64,000 bases of DNA from positions 3,968,001-4,032,000 of the forward strand of contig NZ_CP029197.1 of assembly GCF_008639165.1 (NCBI RefSeq). The letters run 5' to 3'. The notes under the pieces were generated by a model. That model saw nothing but the letters and a program-made list of their open reading frames with translations, did no database searches and had not been told where the DNA came from. Origin of the DNA: Streptomyces venezuelae ATCC 10712 (GTDB lineage Bacteria > Actinomycetota > Actinomycetes > Streptomycetales > Streptomycetaceae). The position numbers and the translations under genes were made by a program. Shown here in pieces: positions 38,059 to 48,609 of the stretch (within the stretch, counting starts at the first letter, position 1; every line of letters begins with the position of its first letter).

Positions 38059-39396
38059 TCAGCGGGTGGCGCCGGTGACGATCCAGCGCCCGGACCGGGA
38101 GCGCAGCCACAGAGTCGCCATCCGGACCGACATCATCAGCGTCATCGCCCACCAGATCGCCGTCAGCCCGCCTCCGAGTGTCGGGATCAGAAGGGCGACC
38201 GGGGCGAAGACGGCGAGGGTCAGCAACATGGCCCAGGCCAGGTAGGGGCCGTCCCCGGCGCCCATGAGGACGCCGTCGAGGACGAAGACGACACCGGCGA
38301 TCGGCTGTGAGACCGCGACCACGAGCAGGGCGGGCAGCAGGGTGTCCTGGACGGTGGGGTCGCCGGTGAAGAGCGGGATGAACAGGGGACGGGCGACCAC
38401 GAGCAGGGCGCCGAGGACCACACCGGAGACCACGCCCCACTGGACCATCCGCCGGCAGACCTGGCGGGCGCCCTCGGCGTCGTCCGCTCCGAGATAGCGG
38501 CCGATGATGGCCTGGCCCGCGATGGCGATGGCGTCGAGGGCGAAGGCCATCAGGCTCCACAGGGACAGGATGATCTGATGGGCGGCGACCTCGGCGTCAC
38601 CCAGCCGTGCGGCGACGGCCGTGGCGATCATCAGAACCGCGCGGAGCGAGAGCGTACGGACGAGCAGGGGGACGCCGGCCTGGGCGGAGGCGCGTATGCC
38701 GGCCACGTCGGGGCGGAGGGAGGCGCCGTGACGCCGGGCACCCCGTACGACCACGACGAGATAGGCGGCGGCCATGCCGCACTGGGCGATGACCGTGCCC
38801 CAGGCGGAGCCGGCGATCCCGAGGCCCGCCCCGTAGACCAGGCCCACGTTGAGGGCGCCGTTGGCCGCGAAGCCGCCGATGGCCACGTAGAGCGGCGTGC
38901 GGGTGTCCTGGAGGCCCCGCAGGACGCCGGTGGCGGCCAGGACCACCAGCATCGCGGGGATGCCGAGGCTGGATATGCGGAGATAGGTGATGGCGTAGGG
39001 GGCTGCCGTGTCGGAGGCGCCGAAGACGTCGACCAGCCAGGGCGCCGTGGGCAGCGTCAGCGCGACGACGGCGGCGCCGAGGAGGAGAGCGAGCCAGATG
39101 CCGTCCATGCCCTGCCGGATGGCGGCCTGGAGGTCTCCGGAGCCCACACGGCGGGCGACGGCGGCCGTGGTGGCGTACGCCAGGAAGACGAAGACGCTGA
39201 CGGCGGTGGACAACAGGGCCGCGGCGATCGCGAGACCCGCGAGCTGAGGGGTGCCGAGGTGCCCGACGATGGCGCTGTCGACCATCAGGAAGAGCGGCTC
39301 GGCGACAAGGGCGCCGAAGGCCGGCAGGGCGAGGGCGACGATCTCGCGGTCGTGCTGTCGACGGACGTCCCTGGACGTCGCGGGAGCCTGGGTCAT
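38059..39396 (-). CDS. MATE family efflux transporter (DinF-like)
   Basis: 445 aa with about 12 membrane segments and internal two-fold symmetry. Conserved features include LFLMVDSAIVGHLGTPQLAG near the N-terminus and ALDAIAIAGQAIIGRYLGA in the second half. It exports cationic or lipophilic compounds using ion gradients; the substrate is unknown. It is divergent from dnaB across 422 bp. Confidence 0.87.
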   Translation of the reverse strand: MTQAPATSRDVRRQHDREIVALALPAFGALVAEPLFLMVDSAIVGHLGTPQLAGLAIAAALLSTAVSVFVFLAYATTAAVARRVGSGDLQAAIRQGMDGIWLALLLGAAVVALTLPTAPWLVDVFGASDTAAPYAITYLRISSLGIPAMLVVLAATGVLRGLQDTRTPLYVAIGGFAANGALNVGLVYGAGLGIAGSAWGTVIAQCGMAAAYLVVVVRGARRHGASLRPDVAGIRASAQAGVPLLVRTLSLRAVLMIATAVAARLGDAEVAAHQIILSLWSLMAFALDAIAIAGQAIIGRYLGADDAEGARQVCRRMVQWGVVSGVVLGALLVVARPLFIPLFTGDPTVQDTLLPALLVVAVSQPIAGVVFVLDGVLMGAGDGPYLAWAMLLTLAVFAPVALLIPTLGGGLTAIWWAMTLMMSVRMATLWLRSRSGRWIVTGATR

Positions 39397-39583
39397 GGGG
39401 TCAATCTAATCTTCCACAGGTAAGAGATGCAATGCTTGGGTGATCCTTACTTGGCGAGGGCAAGGCGCTTCGGGTGTGGGTCGTTTGTTCTGATCTTGGT
39501 CCAGGGGGAAAAGTTTTTCTCCCCCACAGCCCGTGGATGGAAAAACCCCAGGTCAGGCAGGTGGTTCAGAGGGCCCTATGAGT

Positions 39584-39672
39584 TTGTCCACATGGCTGTC
39601 CCCCGCTCCGTGCACAGGTTCCGGCGAGTTCTCCACAGCATCTGGCCCTTCACCCACAGGGCCTGTGGATAA
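39584..39672. promoter_or_regulatory. DnaA box cluster upstream of dnaB
   Basis: TTGTCCACA (39584-39592, exact), TTCTCCACA (39629-39637) and TGTGGATAA (39664-39672, inverted) lie 147-235 bp before the dnaB start, in the 422 bp MATE-dnaB gap (39397-39818). The gap holds no gene. It is noticeably AT-richer than its surroundings around 39510-39545 and must contain both promoters. DnaA control of dnaB or a minor DnaA-binding locus is possible. Confidence 0.55.
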
Positions 39673-39818
39673 CCAGATTGGCTGACGCCCCTCGCGGGCC
39701 TACCGTGGTCCGGCGCCCGACGCGCCAGAAGCGGTCGCAAAGCCACTCGTTGATCAAGCCCGTGGCGTAAGAAAGAGTGGCATGGCGAGGTCCGCGGAGC
39801 GGACGGAGGAGGTGCTTG

Positions 39819-41303
<1,485 letters not shown>

Positions 41304-41350
41304 CCGAGGCCGACGCAGGGTCTACACGGGAAGCCACTCGTGGGCGGCGG

Positions 41351-41614
41351 GTGCCCGTCTCGGAATGGGAAGGCCATGAGCCCGAGCCACTCTCCTCTGA
41401 GGAGTTCGAGGCAGTGTGGGGCCTTGCCCGTTGCCAGATTGCAGCCCGGCCCAGCTGAACTCTCGGCCTCAGCCAGCGGCTCCCGGGCGGCTGGCTTCGG
41501 GAGCATCTCGCCGCGGAGGCGACGCACTACCTGTTGCCGACGATCGTGCAGCGGCTTACGCACCGGCCCGAGGTGCCGCTGCGGTGGAGGTGCCGGCAGC
41601 CGGATCAGCCGTAA
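41351..41614 (+). pseudogene. Possible gene remnant with an internal stop
   Basis: From GTG 41351 the frame runs 35 codons (with SEWEGHEPEPLSSEEFEAVW) to a TGA at 41456. It then continues in the same frame for another 51 codons (with LREHLAAEATHYLLPTIVQR) to TAA at 41612. Both halves look protein-like, but third-position GC is lower than in neighbours. The whole dnaB-hydrolase gap (41304-41647) otherwise holds nothing. It could equally be chance reading frames. Confidence 0.3.
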
Positions 41615-41647
41615 TGGGGAGGCCGCCGCGAAGGGGGATCGCGTTGG

Positions 41648-43039
41648 ATGGGGGGCATGATGACATCTTTTGAAGCGCTGTTGCCCGGTACCGAGCGGGC
41701 TTTGCTGCACCGTGTGGCGGTTGCTCAGGCCGAGGGGCGTGCGCCGTCCTTCGTCGGGGCGGTGGTGCGGGACGGCGCGCTGGTGTGGAGCGGTTCGCGC
41801 AGCTGCGTGGACGGGCACGCGCCGGACACCGACACGCAGTTCAGGATCGGATCCCTCACCAAGGTCTTCACCGCGGTGCTGGTGATGCGGCTGCGGGACG
41901 AGGGGCGCCTCGCGCTGGACGATCCGTTGGAGCGGCATCTCAAGGGCACGGGCGCCGGTGAGGTGACGATCGCTCAGCTGCTCGGCCACAGCAGCGGTCT
42001 CGCGGCCGAGACGCCGGGCCAGTGGTGGGAGCGCTCGTCCGCCGCTCTGCGGCCGGAGCTCTCCGACGTCCTGGGGGAGCAGCCCTTCGTCCAGGCGCCG
42101 GGCCGTCGTCACCACTACTCCAACCCCGGGTACACGCTGCTCGGTTCGCTGGTCGAGGCCGTGCGTGGGGTTCCCTGGGCCGAGGTGCTGCGGCGCGAGA
42201 TCCTGGAGCCGCTGGGGATGAACCGTACGACGGTGGACCCGGTCGCCCCGCATGCCGGCGGCTGGGCGGTGCACCCCTGGGCGGATGTGATGCTGCCGGA
42301 GCCGTCGGAGGATCTCGGGCTGATGGCACCCGCCGGCCAGCTCTGGTCGACGGCGGGGGATCTCGCCCGCTTCGCCGCGTTCCTCGCGGCGGGTGACGAG
42401 CGGGTGCTCGTCTCGTCCTCCGTGGAGGAGATGCGGGCCCCGGCCGCGGCGGCGGGCGAGGGCGACTGGGAGGGGAGCTACGGGCTCGGCCTCCAGTTGC
42501 TGCGCAGGGACGGCCGGACCCTGATCGGCCACACCGGCTCGCTCCCCGGCTTCGTCGCCGCCCTCTGGGTAAGCGTGGAGGACGGACTGGCGGCGATCGC
42601 CCTCGCCAATGCCACCTCAGGGCCGCTGACGGCCGCCGTGGCCGCCGATCTCGTACGGATCGTGGCGGAGGCGGAGCCGAGGTTCCCGGAGCCCTGGCGG
42701 CCGATTCCGGAGGCGGAGTTCGACGAGGAGCTGCTGGCGCTGACCGGGCCCTGGTACTGGGGCACGTACGCCTACGGGCTTCGACTCGGTGCCGACCGGA
42801 GCGTGTCGCTCGAACCCCTGAGGGGAGCGGGGCGGCGGGCCCGCTTCCGGGCGCTGCCCGAGGGTGGCTGGGTCGGGCTGAACGGCTACTACGAGGGAGA
42901 GACGCTGCGTGCGGTACGGCGGGCCGACGGCAGCGTGAGCCATCTCGACCTCGGCTCCTTCGTCTTCACCCGGGAGCCTTATGCGCCGGCGGACGCGGTG
43001 CCGGGCGGGGTGGACGAGGCGGGCTGGCGCGGTCTCTGA
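41648..43039 (+). CDS. Serine hydrolase, beta-lactamase/DD-peptidase fold
   Basis: 463 aa. Class C-type motifs: SLTK (nucleophile Ser69, Lys72), YSN (157-159), and GHTG in place of KTG in the second half. A C-terminal domain of about 110 residues follows. There is no signal peptide, so it is probably cytoplasmic; an esterase or peptidase role is more likely than beta-lactamase. The ATG at 41648 has AAGGGGGA at 9 bp; 41657 and 41660 are alternatives with poorer spacing. Confidence 0.85.
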   Translation: MGGMMTSFEALLPGTERALLHRVAVAQAEGRAPSFVGAVVRDGALVWSGSRSCVDGHAPDTDTQFRIGSLTKVFTAVLVMRLRDEGRLALDDPLERHLKGTGAGEVTIAQLLGHSSGLAAETPGQWWERSSAALRPELSDVLGEQPFVQAPGRRHHYSNPGYTLLGSLVEAVRGVPWAEVLRREILEPLGMNRTTVDPVAPHAGGWAVHPWADVMLPEPSEDLGLMAPAGQLWSTAGDLARFAAFLAAGDERVLVSSSVEEMRAPAAAAGEGDWEGSYGLGLQLLRRDGRTLIGHTGSLPGFVAALWVSVEDGLAAIALANATSGPLTAAVAADLVRIVAEAEPRFPEPWRPIPEAEFDEELLALTGPWYWGTYAYGLRLGADRSVSLEPLRGAGRRARFRALPEGGWVGLNGYYEGETLRAVRRADGSVSHLDLGSFVFTREPYAPADAVPGGVDEAGWRGL

Positions 43040-43052
43040 CCCGTTCTGCGGT

Positions 43053-43066
43053 GTTTCACGTGAAAC
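43053..43066. repeat. parS site 9
   Basis: Exact GTTTCACGTGAAAC 13 bp past the hydrolase stop. Its right edge overlaps the following terminator stem by 3 bp. Confidence 0.95.
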
Positions 43067-43097
43067 AGTGCGCCGGGATCCGTCCCGGCGCACTGTT
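43064..43097. terminator. Terminator between hydrolase and GNAT
   Basis: A perfect 15-bp stem (AACAGTGCGCCGGGA / TCCCGGCGCACTGTT) with loop TCCG between convergent genes. Confidence 0.8.
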
Positions 43098-43105
43098 CCG
43101 CCGCC

Positions 43106-43558
43106 TCAGAGGCTCTTCTTGAAGCCCACGTGGGAGGCCTCGAAGCCGAGACGCTCGTAGAAGCGGTGGGCATCGGTGCGTGTGACGTCGGAGGTCAGCT
43201 GGACGAGCTTGCAGCCCTGTCGGCCGGACTCCTCGACGGCCCATTCGATGAGCTGTGACCCGAGACCGCTGCCGCGCTCGTCGGAGTGGACCCGCACGCC
43301 CTCGATGATCGAGCGCGTGGTGCCCCGGCGGGAGAGTCCGGGGATGACCGTCAGCTGGAGGGTGCCGACGACCTTGTCCTCGCGGACCGCCACCACGACG
43401 TGCTGGTTCGGGTCGTTCGCGAGGCGCTCGAACGCGGTGAGGTACGGGCTGAGGTCGTCCGGAGACTCCCGCTGGGCGCCCAGGGGGTCGTCGGCGAGCA
43501 TCGCGACGATGGCCGCGAGGTCATCGGCGGTGGCGGGACGTATCTCAAGATCGCTCAT
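43106..43558 (-). CDS. GNAT family N-acetyltransferase
   Basis: 150 aa single GNAT domain: RPATADDLAAIVAMLADD at the start, the acetyl-CoA loop ERGSGLGSQLIEWAVEE (about 93-109), then RFYERLGFEASHVGFKKSL. Closest in layout to small amine or amino-acid acetyltransferases; the substrate is unknown. It is preceded by the marR gene on the same strand. Confidence 0.87.
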   Translation of the reverse strand: MSDLEIRPATADDLAAIVAMLADDPLGAQRESPDDLSPYLTAFERLANDPNQHVVVAVREDKVVGTLQLTVIPGLSRRGTTRSIIEGVRVHSDERGSGLGSQLIEWAVEESGRQGCKLVQLTSDVTRTDAHRFYERLGFEASHVGFKKSL

Positions 43559-43634
43559 GCTCCGCAGCGTACGCCGAGCCTCCCGCCGCGCTCCTCACGC
43601 GGCGGCGCTCAGCCTCACGAGGAAGTGCTCAGCC

Positions 43635-44093
43635 TCACGCCGGGGCGGTCACGCCTTCCACGACCTGCACCAGCGGGGCGAGCTCGGGGTTCTTCGCCGC
43701 CTCGTCGAGGGCCTCGCGCAGGGCGCTGTCGTTGGTGGGGCGCGCCTCCGCAAGGAGCGTCAGGCCGGCCTCGGTGACATCGGTGTAGATGCCGCGCCGG
43801 TCGGTGGCGCAGAGGTACCGGGTGAGCAGGCCGCGGTCCTCGAGCCGGGTGACCAGCCGGGTGGTGGCGCTCTGGCTGAGGACGACCGCGTCGGCGACCT
43901 GCTTCATCTGGAGGTGACCGCCCGGGCCGCTGTGCTGGCGGCTGAGGACGTCGAGGAGCGAGAACTCCCGCACGCTCAGACCGTGCCGGGTCTCCAGGGC
44001 GCGCTCGATGTGCGACTCGATCCTGCCGTGGAGCAGGGAGAGGGCGCACCAGCGCTGGGAGAGCGCGGTGAGTGCGGGATCCGTCGCGGTCAT
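43635..44093 (-). CDS. MarR family transcriptional regulator
   Basis: 152 aa winged-helix repressor. LSVREFSLLDVLSR and ADAVVLSQSATTRLVTRLEDRGLL form the DNA-binding region, and CATDRRGIYTDVTEAG the wing. GAGGAGAGAGACC precedes the ATG. Just upstream, 44150-44175 contains two TGCAA repeats around a near-palindrome ACGCAATAATGCGCGT that could be promoter and operator. The 77-bp gap to the GNAT gene has a short direct repeat CTCAGCCTCACG. The target may be the GNAT gene. Confidence 0.88.
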   Translation of the reverse strand: MTATDPALTALSQRWCALSLLHGRIESHIERALETRHGLSVREFSLLDVLSRQHSGPGGHLQMKQVADAVVLSQSATTRLVTRLEDRGLLTRYLCATDRRGIYTDVTEAGLTLLAEARPTNDSALREALDEAAKNPELAPLVQVVEGVTAPA

Positions 44094-44192
44094 GGTCTCT
44101 CTCCTCGGTCTCTCCTTGGCACCGGAGTGTTCTCGACCCAGGGTAGACGATGCAACGCAATAATGCGCGTCTGCAAGTAAATCGTGACCGGG

Positions 44193-45053
44193 TCAGCCGG
44201 CCGCGACCGTCAGCGGCGCGAAGCGGCGCCGCCAGTCCCCGGGGAGGTCGGGGAGGGAGCGGACCATCACCGCGTTGGAGGCGACGGAGTCGACGCCGTT
44301 CTCCTTCAGCCAGCCCAGCAGTGCGGTATGACGCACATCGACGTCCGTGCGCAGGGGGCGGTCGCCGGCGGCCGCGAGTGAGGCGATGAGGGCCTGGGCG
44401 GTGGCGGGGTCCCGGGCGATCAGCGGTCCGACGACATGGGTGTCCATGTTGGGCCAGGCCGCCGCGAAGCCCGTGACCTCGCCGTCCTCCACCGCGACCC
44501 GGAGGTGGTCCGCGAACGCGGGAAGCCGGGTGATCATGTGCGTGCGGTCGAGGCCGAAGACCTCGTGGTCCAGACGCAGGATCGTCTGGAGGTCCTCCGC
44601 CGTCGCCGGGCGCACCGGGACGGCGGGGGCGGGGGTGCTGAAGGTGAAGCGCCCGCGGACCATCTCCGCCCGGCTCGTCTCCGTGAAACCCAGCTGCTCG
44701 TACAGGGGCTGTCCGTTCGGTGTGGCGTGCAGCGTCAGTGGCGTGTCACCGGCCTCCGTCACGACGTGCTCCATGAGCCGGCGCCCCACGCCCTGGCGTG
44801 CGTATCGCTCCGCGACGAGCACCATGCCGATCGCGGCGAGCCCGGGGCCGTACGAGGTGACGACGGAACAGGCGAGCAGCCCGGCTCCGGAAGGGTCGTC
44901 GATGCCGTAGCCGGTGCCCGCGGTGAGCAGCAGGCCCCACTTGTGCTCCTCCCGTGGCCAGCCCCGGTTCTCGGAGAGGTCGGCGCAGGCGAGGAGGTCG
45001 TCCGAGGTGAGACGCCGGACGGGGAGCTGCGCGAGGGAGGGGGAGATCGGCAT
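44193..45053 (-). CDS. Tandem GNAT acetyltransferase
   Basis: 286 aa with two GNAT-related domains. The first (about 10-130) has the acetyl-CoA loop AERYARQGVGRRLMEHVV. The second (about 145-280) is of the type often found C-terminally in such proteins and begins VPVRPATAEDLQTILRLDHEVFG. The substrate is unknown. Same strand as the marR gene 99 bp further on. Confidence 0.83.
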   Translation of the reverse strand: MPISPSLAQLPVRRLTSDDLLACADLSENRGWPREEHKWGLLLTAGTGYGIDDPSGAGLLACSVVTSYGPGLAAIGMVLVAERYARQGVGRRLMEHVVTEAGDTPLTLHATPNGQPLYEQLGFTETSRAEMVRGRFTFSTPAPAVPVRPATAEDLQTILRLDHEVFGLDRTHMITRLPAFADHLRVAVEDGEVTGFAAAWPNMDTHVVGPLIARDPATAQALIASLAAAGDRPLRTDVDVRHTALLGWLKENGVDSVASNAVMVRSLPDLPGDWRRRFAPLTVAAG

Positions 45054-45153
45054 GGTTTCAGGCTGTCCGACACGGTGATCTTCCGTCCACCCCTTTACCG
45101 GATCTGACCGGCACCCGGAGCGGCCGTTGATTCCGCCCCATCGGTTGCCGACG

Positions 45154-45807
45154 ATGTTTCACGTGAAACACCACACGCCGCGACTGCACTTCTTCGACCT
45201 CGACGGGACTCTGATCAGGGGCTCGGCCGCTGCAGTGGAGATCTCCCGGCAGCTGGGACTCGACGAGGAGATCGCCGCCCTGGAACAGGGGTTCCTTCAG
45301 GGGCTCACACCGGACGAGTTCGCCGTCCGGGCCCGTGAGCTCTGGTCCGCGCTCACCGTGGACCAGGTCACCGCCGCCTTCGACGGGGCACCCTGGCTGG
45401 CGGGCATCCGTGAGGTCTGGGCCGACATCCGGGCCCGGGGCGATCGCTGCGCGGTGATCTCCCTCTCGCCCGACTTCTTCGTCGAGCGGCTTCTCGACTG
45501 GGGCGTCGAAACGGCGCACGGTTCGCGGTGGCCGGCCGTTCCCTTCACCGCTCCGATCCACCGGCCCAGCATCCTCAACGCGAGCGCGAAGGTCCGCATC
45601 GCGCGAGAGCTCTGCGCGGGATACGGCATGGACCCGGCCGACTGCGTCGCCTACGGCGACTCGATGTCCGACGCGGAACTCTTCGCCCTCGTCCCGCACA
45701 CCGTGGCCGTGAACGCGGACCACCATCTCGCCGGGCTCGCCCGCCACAGTTACACGGGAGGCGATCTGCGCGAGGCCTATGCCCTGGTCCGAAACAGCGC
45801 AGCTTAG
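45154..45807 (+). CDS. HAD superfamily phosphatase (HAD-IB, SerB-like)
   Basis: 217 aa. HAD motif I FFDLDGTL (about residues 12-19), motif II VISLSPDFF, and motif IV YGDSMSDAELF are intact, so it should be a Mg-dependent phosphomonoesterase. The ATG at 45154 lies directly on parS site 10, giving the N-terminus MFHVKHH. A TTG at 45127 with GGAG at 7 bp would give nine more residues and keep parS inside the gene; the choice is open. Confidence 0.85.
   Translation: MFHVKHHTPRLHFFDLDGTLIRGSAAAVEISRQLGLDEEIAALEQGFLQGLTPDEFAVRARELWSALTVDQVTAAFDGAPWLAGIREVWADIRARGDRCAVISLSPDFFVERLLDWGVETAHGSRWPAVPFTAPIHRPSILNASAKVRIARELCAGYGMDPADCVAYGDSMSDAELFALVPHTVAVNADHHLAGLARHSYTGGDLREAYALVRNSAA
45156..45169. 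repeat. parS site 10, at the HAD start codon
   Basis: Exact GTTTCACGTGAAAC beginning with the G of the ATG at 45154-45156. ParB binding would cover the translation start and could affect transcription. Confidence 0.95.
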
Positions 45808-45915
45808 CCAGAAACCCTGATCTATGGCCCGAGAACGCCGCTTTCCGTCCGAAGCGGCCGTCGGGAGGAGAAGCTGCGAGCACGGAAGACGGCCAGCGTG
45901 AGGGCGAGGCACATG

Positions 45916-47166
45916 ATGGATGCTCCGACCACCACGAGGTCGGCGGACGGACAGGACTCCTCGGCGGGGGACGGGAACGAGCCCGGAATACCCGTCGAGG
46001 CCTCCGCCGACGCGGTCCTCGTCCGGCGCACCCTGGCGGAGATCGCACCCGTCGCCGACCGGGTGACCTCGTACTTCTACGCCCTGCTCTTCATCCGGAA
46101 CCCCGAGCTGCGCGAGATGTTCCCCGTGGCCATGGACACCCAGCGGGACCGGCTCCTGAAGGCGCTCCTCACCGCGGCGGAACACCTGGACGACACCCCG
46201 GTGCTCACCGCGTACCTGGAGAACCTCGGCAGGGGACACCGCAAGTACGGCACCCACTCCACCCACTACCCGGCCGTCGGTGAGGCCCTCATCGGCGCGC
46301 TCGCGCGGTACGCGACGACGAGCTGGGACGCCGAGGCGGAGGCGGCCTGGGTCCGTACGTACACGACGATCTCCCAGATCATGATCGACGCGGCGGCGGA
46401 GGACGAGCGCTCGGCGCCCGCCTGGTGGCAGGCCGAGGTGGTCTCCCACGATCTGCGCACCCCGGACATCGCCGTCGTGACCCTCAGGCCCGACCAGCCG
46501 TACCCCTTCCTCGCGGGGCAGTACACGACGCTGGAGACCCCGTGGTGGCCGCGGATATGGCGTCACTACTCCTTCGCATCGGCACCCCGGCCCGACGGGC
46601 TGCTGTCCCTGCACGTCAAGGCGGTACCGGCCGGTTGGGTGTCCAACGCGCTCGTCCACCGGGCGCGCCCCGGGGACGTCCTGCGGCTCGGTCCGCCGGC
46701 CGGCTCCATGACGGTCGACCACGCCGCGGACACCGGCCTGCTCTGTGTGGGCGGAGGCACGGGGATAGCACCGATCAAAGCCCTGGTGGAGGACGTCGCC
46801 GAGCACGGGGACCGGCGTCCCGTCGACGTCTTCTACGGAGCGCGCAGCGACCACGACCTCTACGACATCGACACGATGCTGAGGCTCCAGAAGACCTTCC
46901 CCTGGCTCTCCGTCCACCCCGTCACCGAGGAGCAGGGGCGGCTCCCGGAGGCCGTCTGCCGCTACGGCTCCTGGAGCGAACGCGACGCGTATCTCTCGGG
47001 GCCGCTCGGCATGGTGCGCCGCGGGGTGGACGCGCTGCGGGGAGCGGGGGTCCCCGTCGAGCGCATCCGCCACGACTTCCTGACCGAGCTCGCGCCGGCC
47101 GACCCCGATCAGCCCAGGTCGGGGGCGTGCATGGCGCGGACGCCCTCGATGTTGCCGTCGAGGTAG
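45916..47166 (+). CDS. Flavohaemoglobin-type oxidoreductase
   Basis: 416 aa. The globin domain (about 20-145) includes a distal region (FYALLFIRNPELREMFP) and proximal His in LGRGHRKYGT. The FAD domain has RHYSFAS, and the NAD domain has GGGTGIAPI. The layout is that of Hmp-type NO dioxygenase. The start is set at the second ATG (45916), 6 bp after GAGG; 45913 and 45898 are possible. The last 19 codons overlap the convergent Nudix gene by 58 bp, and the C-terminus beyond FLTELAP is unlike the family. Confidence 0.85.
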   Translation: MDAPTTTRSADGQDSSAGDGNEPGIPVEASADAVLVRRTLAEIAPVADRVTSYFYALLFIRNPELREMFPVAMDTQRDRLLKALLTAAEHLDDTPVLTAYLENLGRGHRKYGTHSTHYPAVGEALIGALARYATTSWDAEAEAAWVRTYTTISQIMIDAAAEDERSAPAWWQAEVVSHDLRTPDIAVVTLRPDQPYPFLAGQYTTLETPWWPRIWRHYSFASAPRPDGLLSLHVKAVPAGWVSNALVHRARPGDVLRLGPPAGSMTVDHAADTGLLCVGGGTGIAPIKALVEDVAEHGDRRPVDVFYGARSDHDLYDIDTMLRLQKTFPWLSVHPVTEEQGRLPEAVCRYGSWSERDAYLSGPLGMVRRGVDALRGAGVPVERIRHDFLTELAPADPDQPRSGACMARTPSMLPSR

Positions 47167-47588
47167 TGGCGCAGGGAGAGCGGGACGAGGTGCACGGCGG
47201 CGATGCCCACCCGGCTGAAGGGCACGCGGACGATCTCGTACTCGCCGACCGGCTCGTCCATCTCGGGGCCGTGCCGCAGCGAGGTGTCCATGGAGTCGAG
47301 CCGGCAGACGAAGAAGTGCTGGACCTTCACCCCGGAGACACCGCCGTCGACGATGTGCTCGACGGTGTCGACGAAGCAGGGCACGACGTCGACGATCTTG
47401 GCGCCGAGCTCCTCGTGCACTTCGCGGTGCAGGGCCTCGACCACGGTGGAGTCGGAGGCCTCGACGCCACCGCCGGGCGTCACCCAGTAGGGATCCATCC
47501 CCGGCTTGGTGCGCTTGATGAGGATGAGGTCGTCCCCGTCGAGCAGGATGGCGCGTGCGGTGCGCTTGATCACGGGCCGTTCGTTCAT
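47109..47588 (-). CDS. Nudix hydrolase
   Basis: 159 aa. The complete Nudix box runs from GGGVEASDSTVVEALH into REVHEELGA (about residues 39-63). The family cleaves nucleoside diphosphates linked to another moiety; the substrate is not predictable. The 3' end overlaps the flavohaemoglobin gene on the other strand. Confidence 0.9.
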   Translation of the reverse strand: MNERPVIKRTARAILLDGDDLILIKRTKPGMDPYWVTPGGGVEASDSTVVEALHREVHEELGAKIVDVVPCFVDTVEHIVDGGVSGVKVQHFFVCRLDSMDTSLRHGPEMDEPVGEYEIVRVPFSRVGIAAVHLVPLSLRHYLDGNIEGVRAMHAPDLG

Positions 47589-47642
47589 GGGAAGAAAATG
47601 GCCCGTACGCGGTGCCCTGAAACGCGCCGGCCCGTCAGGGAC

Positions 47643-48539
47643 TCACCAGTCCCCCGCCGCCCGCAGCAGTTCCTCATGAGCCCGCGCGATGGGCGACAGC
47701 GCGAGCGTCCCCGTCCGCACGACGAGGAAATAGGTCCGCAGCGGCGGGACCGGCGGGTCGAGCAGCGCCACCAGCCGTCCTTCGTCCAGGGCGTCCTCGC
47801 ACAGATAGCGGGGCAGCACGGCGAGCCCGGCACCGGAGGCGGCGGACTCCCGTACGGCGCGCAGATCGGGCGCGATCACGGTGGCGGCCACCGCCGGCTT
47901 GGTCTCGAAGACGCTCGCCCAGTACCGGGCGACGAAGGGCAGCGACTCGTGCACCTCGACCACCGGCAGCTGCTCCAGGACCACGGCGCCCTTGCGGAGG
48001 AGCACCTCGGGGGAGAGCCGGGCGGCCCAGCGCGGCGCGGCGACCAGGACGTACTCCTCGTCGCAGAGCGGCGTGGAGACGAGCAGGCCACCGCGGGGGC
48101 GGGCGGTGGCGACGGCCAGGTCGTGGTGCCCGGCGGCCAGCCCGTCGAGGATCTCCTCGGTGTTGCCCAGGAACGACGCCCGGACGGCGAGGCCCTGGCC
48201 GACCAGCGGGGTGAGCGCGGGCAGGACGCGGAGCGCGGTGAACTCCGGGGGCCCGGCGACGTGCAGGGTGCGGACGCCGCTGTCCTCGTCGAGGCCGGTC
48301 TCGGCGATCTCGACGAGCGCGTCGAGATGCGGTGCGGCGCGGTGCGCGAGCTCGTCGCCGATGGTCGTCGGCGTGACCCCGCGGGCCTGTCTGAGGAAGA
48401 GCGGGCGCCCGAGCTGTCGTTCGAGCGTGCGGATCTGGCTGGTGACGGCGGGCTGGGAGAGGCCGAGGAGCGCGGCGGCCCGGGTGAAGGAGCCGGCCCG
48501 GTGCACCGTGACGAACGTGCGCAGCAGGGCCAGATCCAT
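47643..48539 (-). CDS. LysR family transcriptional regulator
   Basis: 298 aa. The N-terminal HTH MDLALLRTFVTVHRAGSFTR with SQPAVTSQIRTLERQLG is followed by the two-lobed effector domain. The ligand is unknown. The target is probably itself and perhaps the upstream PLP lyase. A CTAT-N10-ATAG element 71 bp upstream is a candidate binding site. Confidence 0.9.
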   Translation of the reverse strand: MDLALLRTFVTVHRAGSFTRAAALLGLSQPAVTSQIRTLERQLGRPLFLRQARGVTPTTIGDELAHRAAPHLDALVEIAETGLDEDSGVRTLHVAGPPEFTALRVLPALTPLVGQGLAVRASFLGNTEEILDGLAAGHHDLAVATARPRGGLLVSTPLCDEEYVLVAAPRWAARLSPEVLLRKGAVVLEQLPVVEVHESLPFVARYWASVFETKPAVAATVIAPDLRAVRESAASGAGLAVLPRYLCEDALDEGRLVALLDPPVPPLRTYFLVVRTGTLALSPIARAHEELLRAAGDW

Positions 48540-48609
48540 GTCCGCCCCCTCCCGGCCGTGGGGCCGTTCGACTCAGGCGGTCGGCTGACTGCGCCTCAGG
48601 ACCGTCCAA

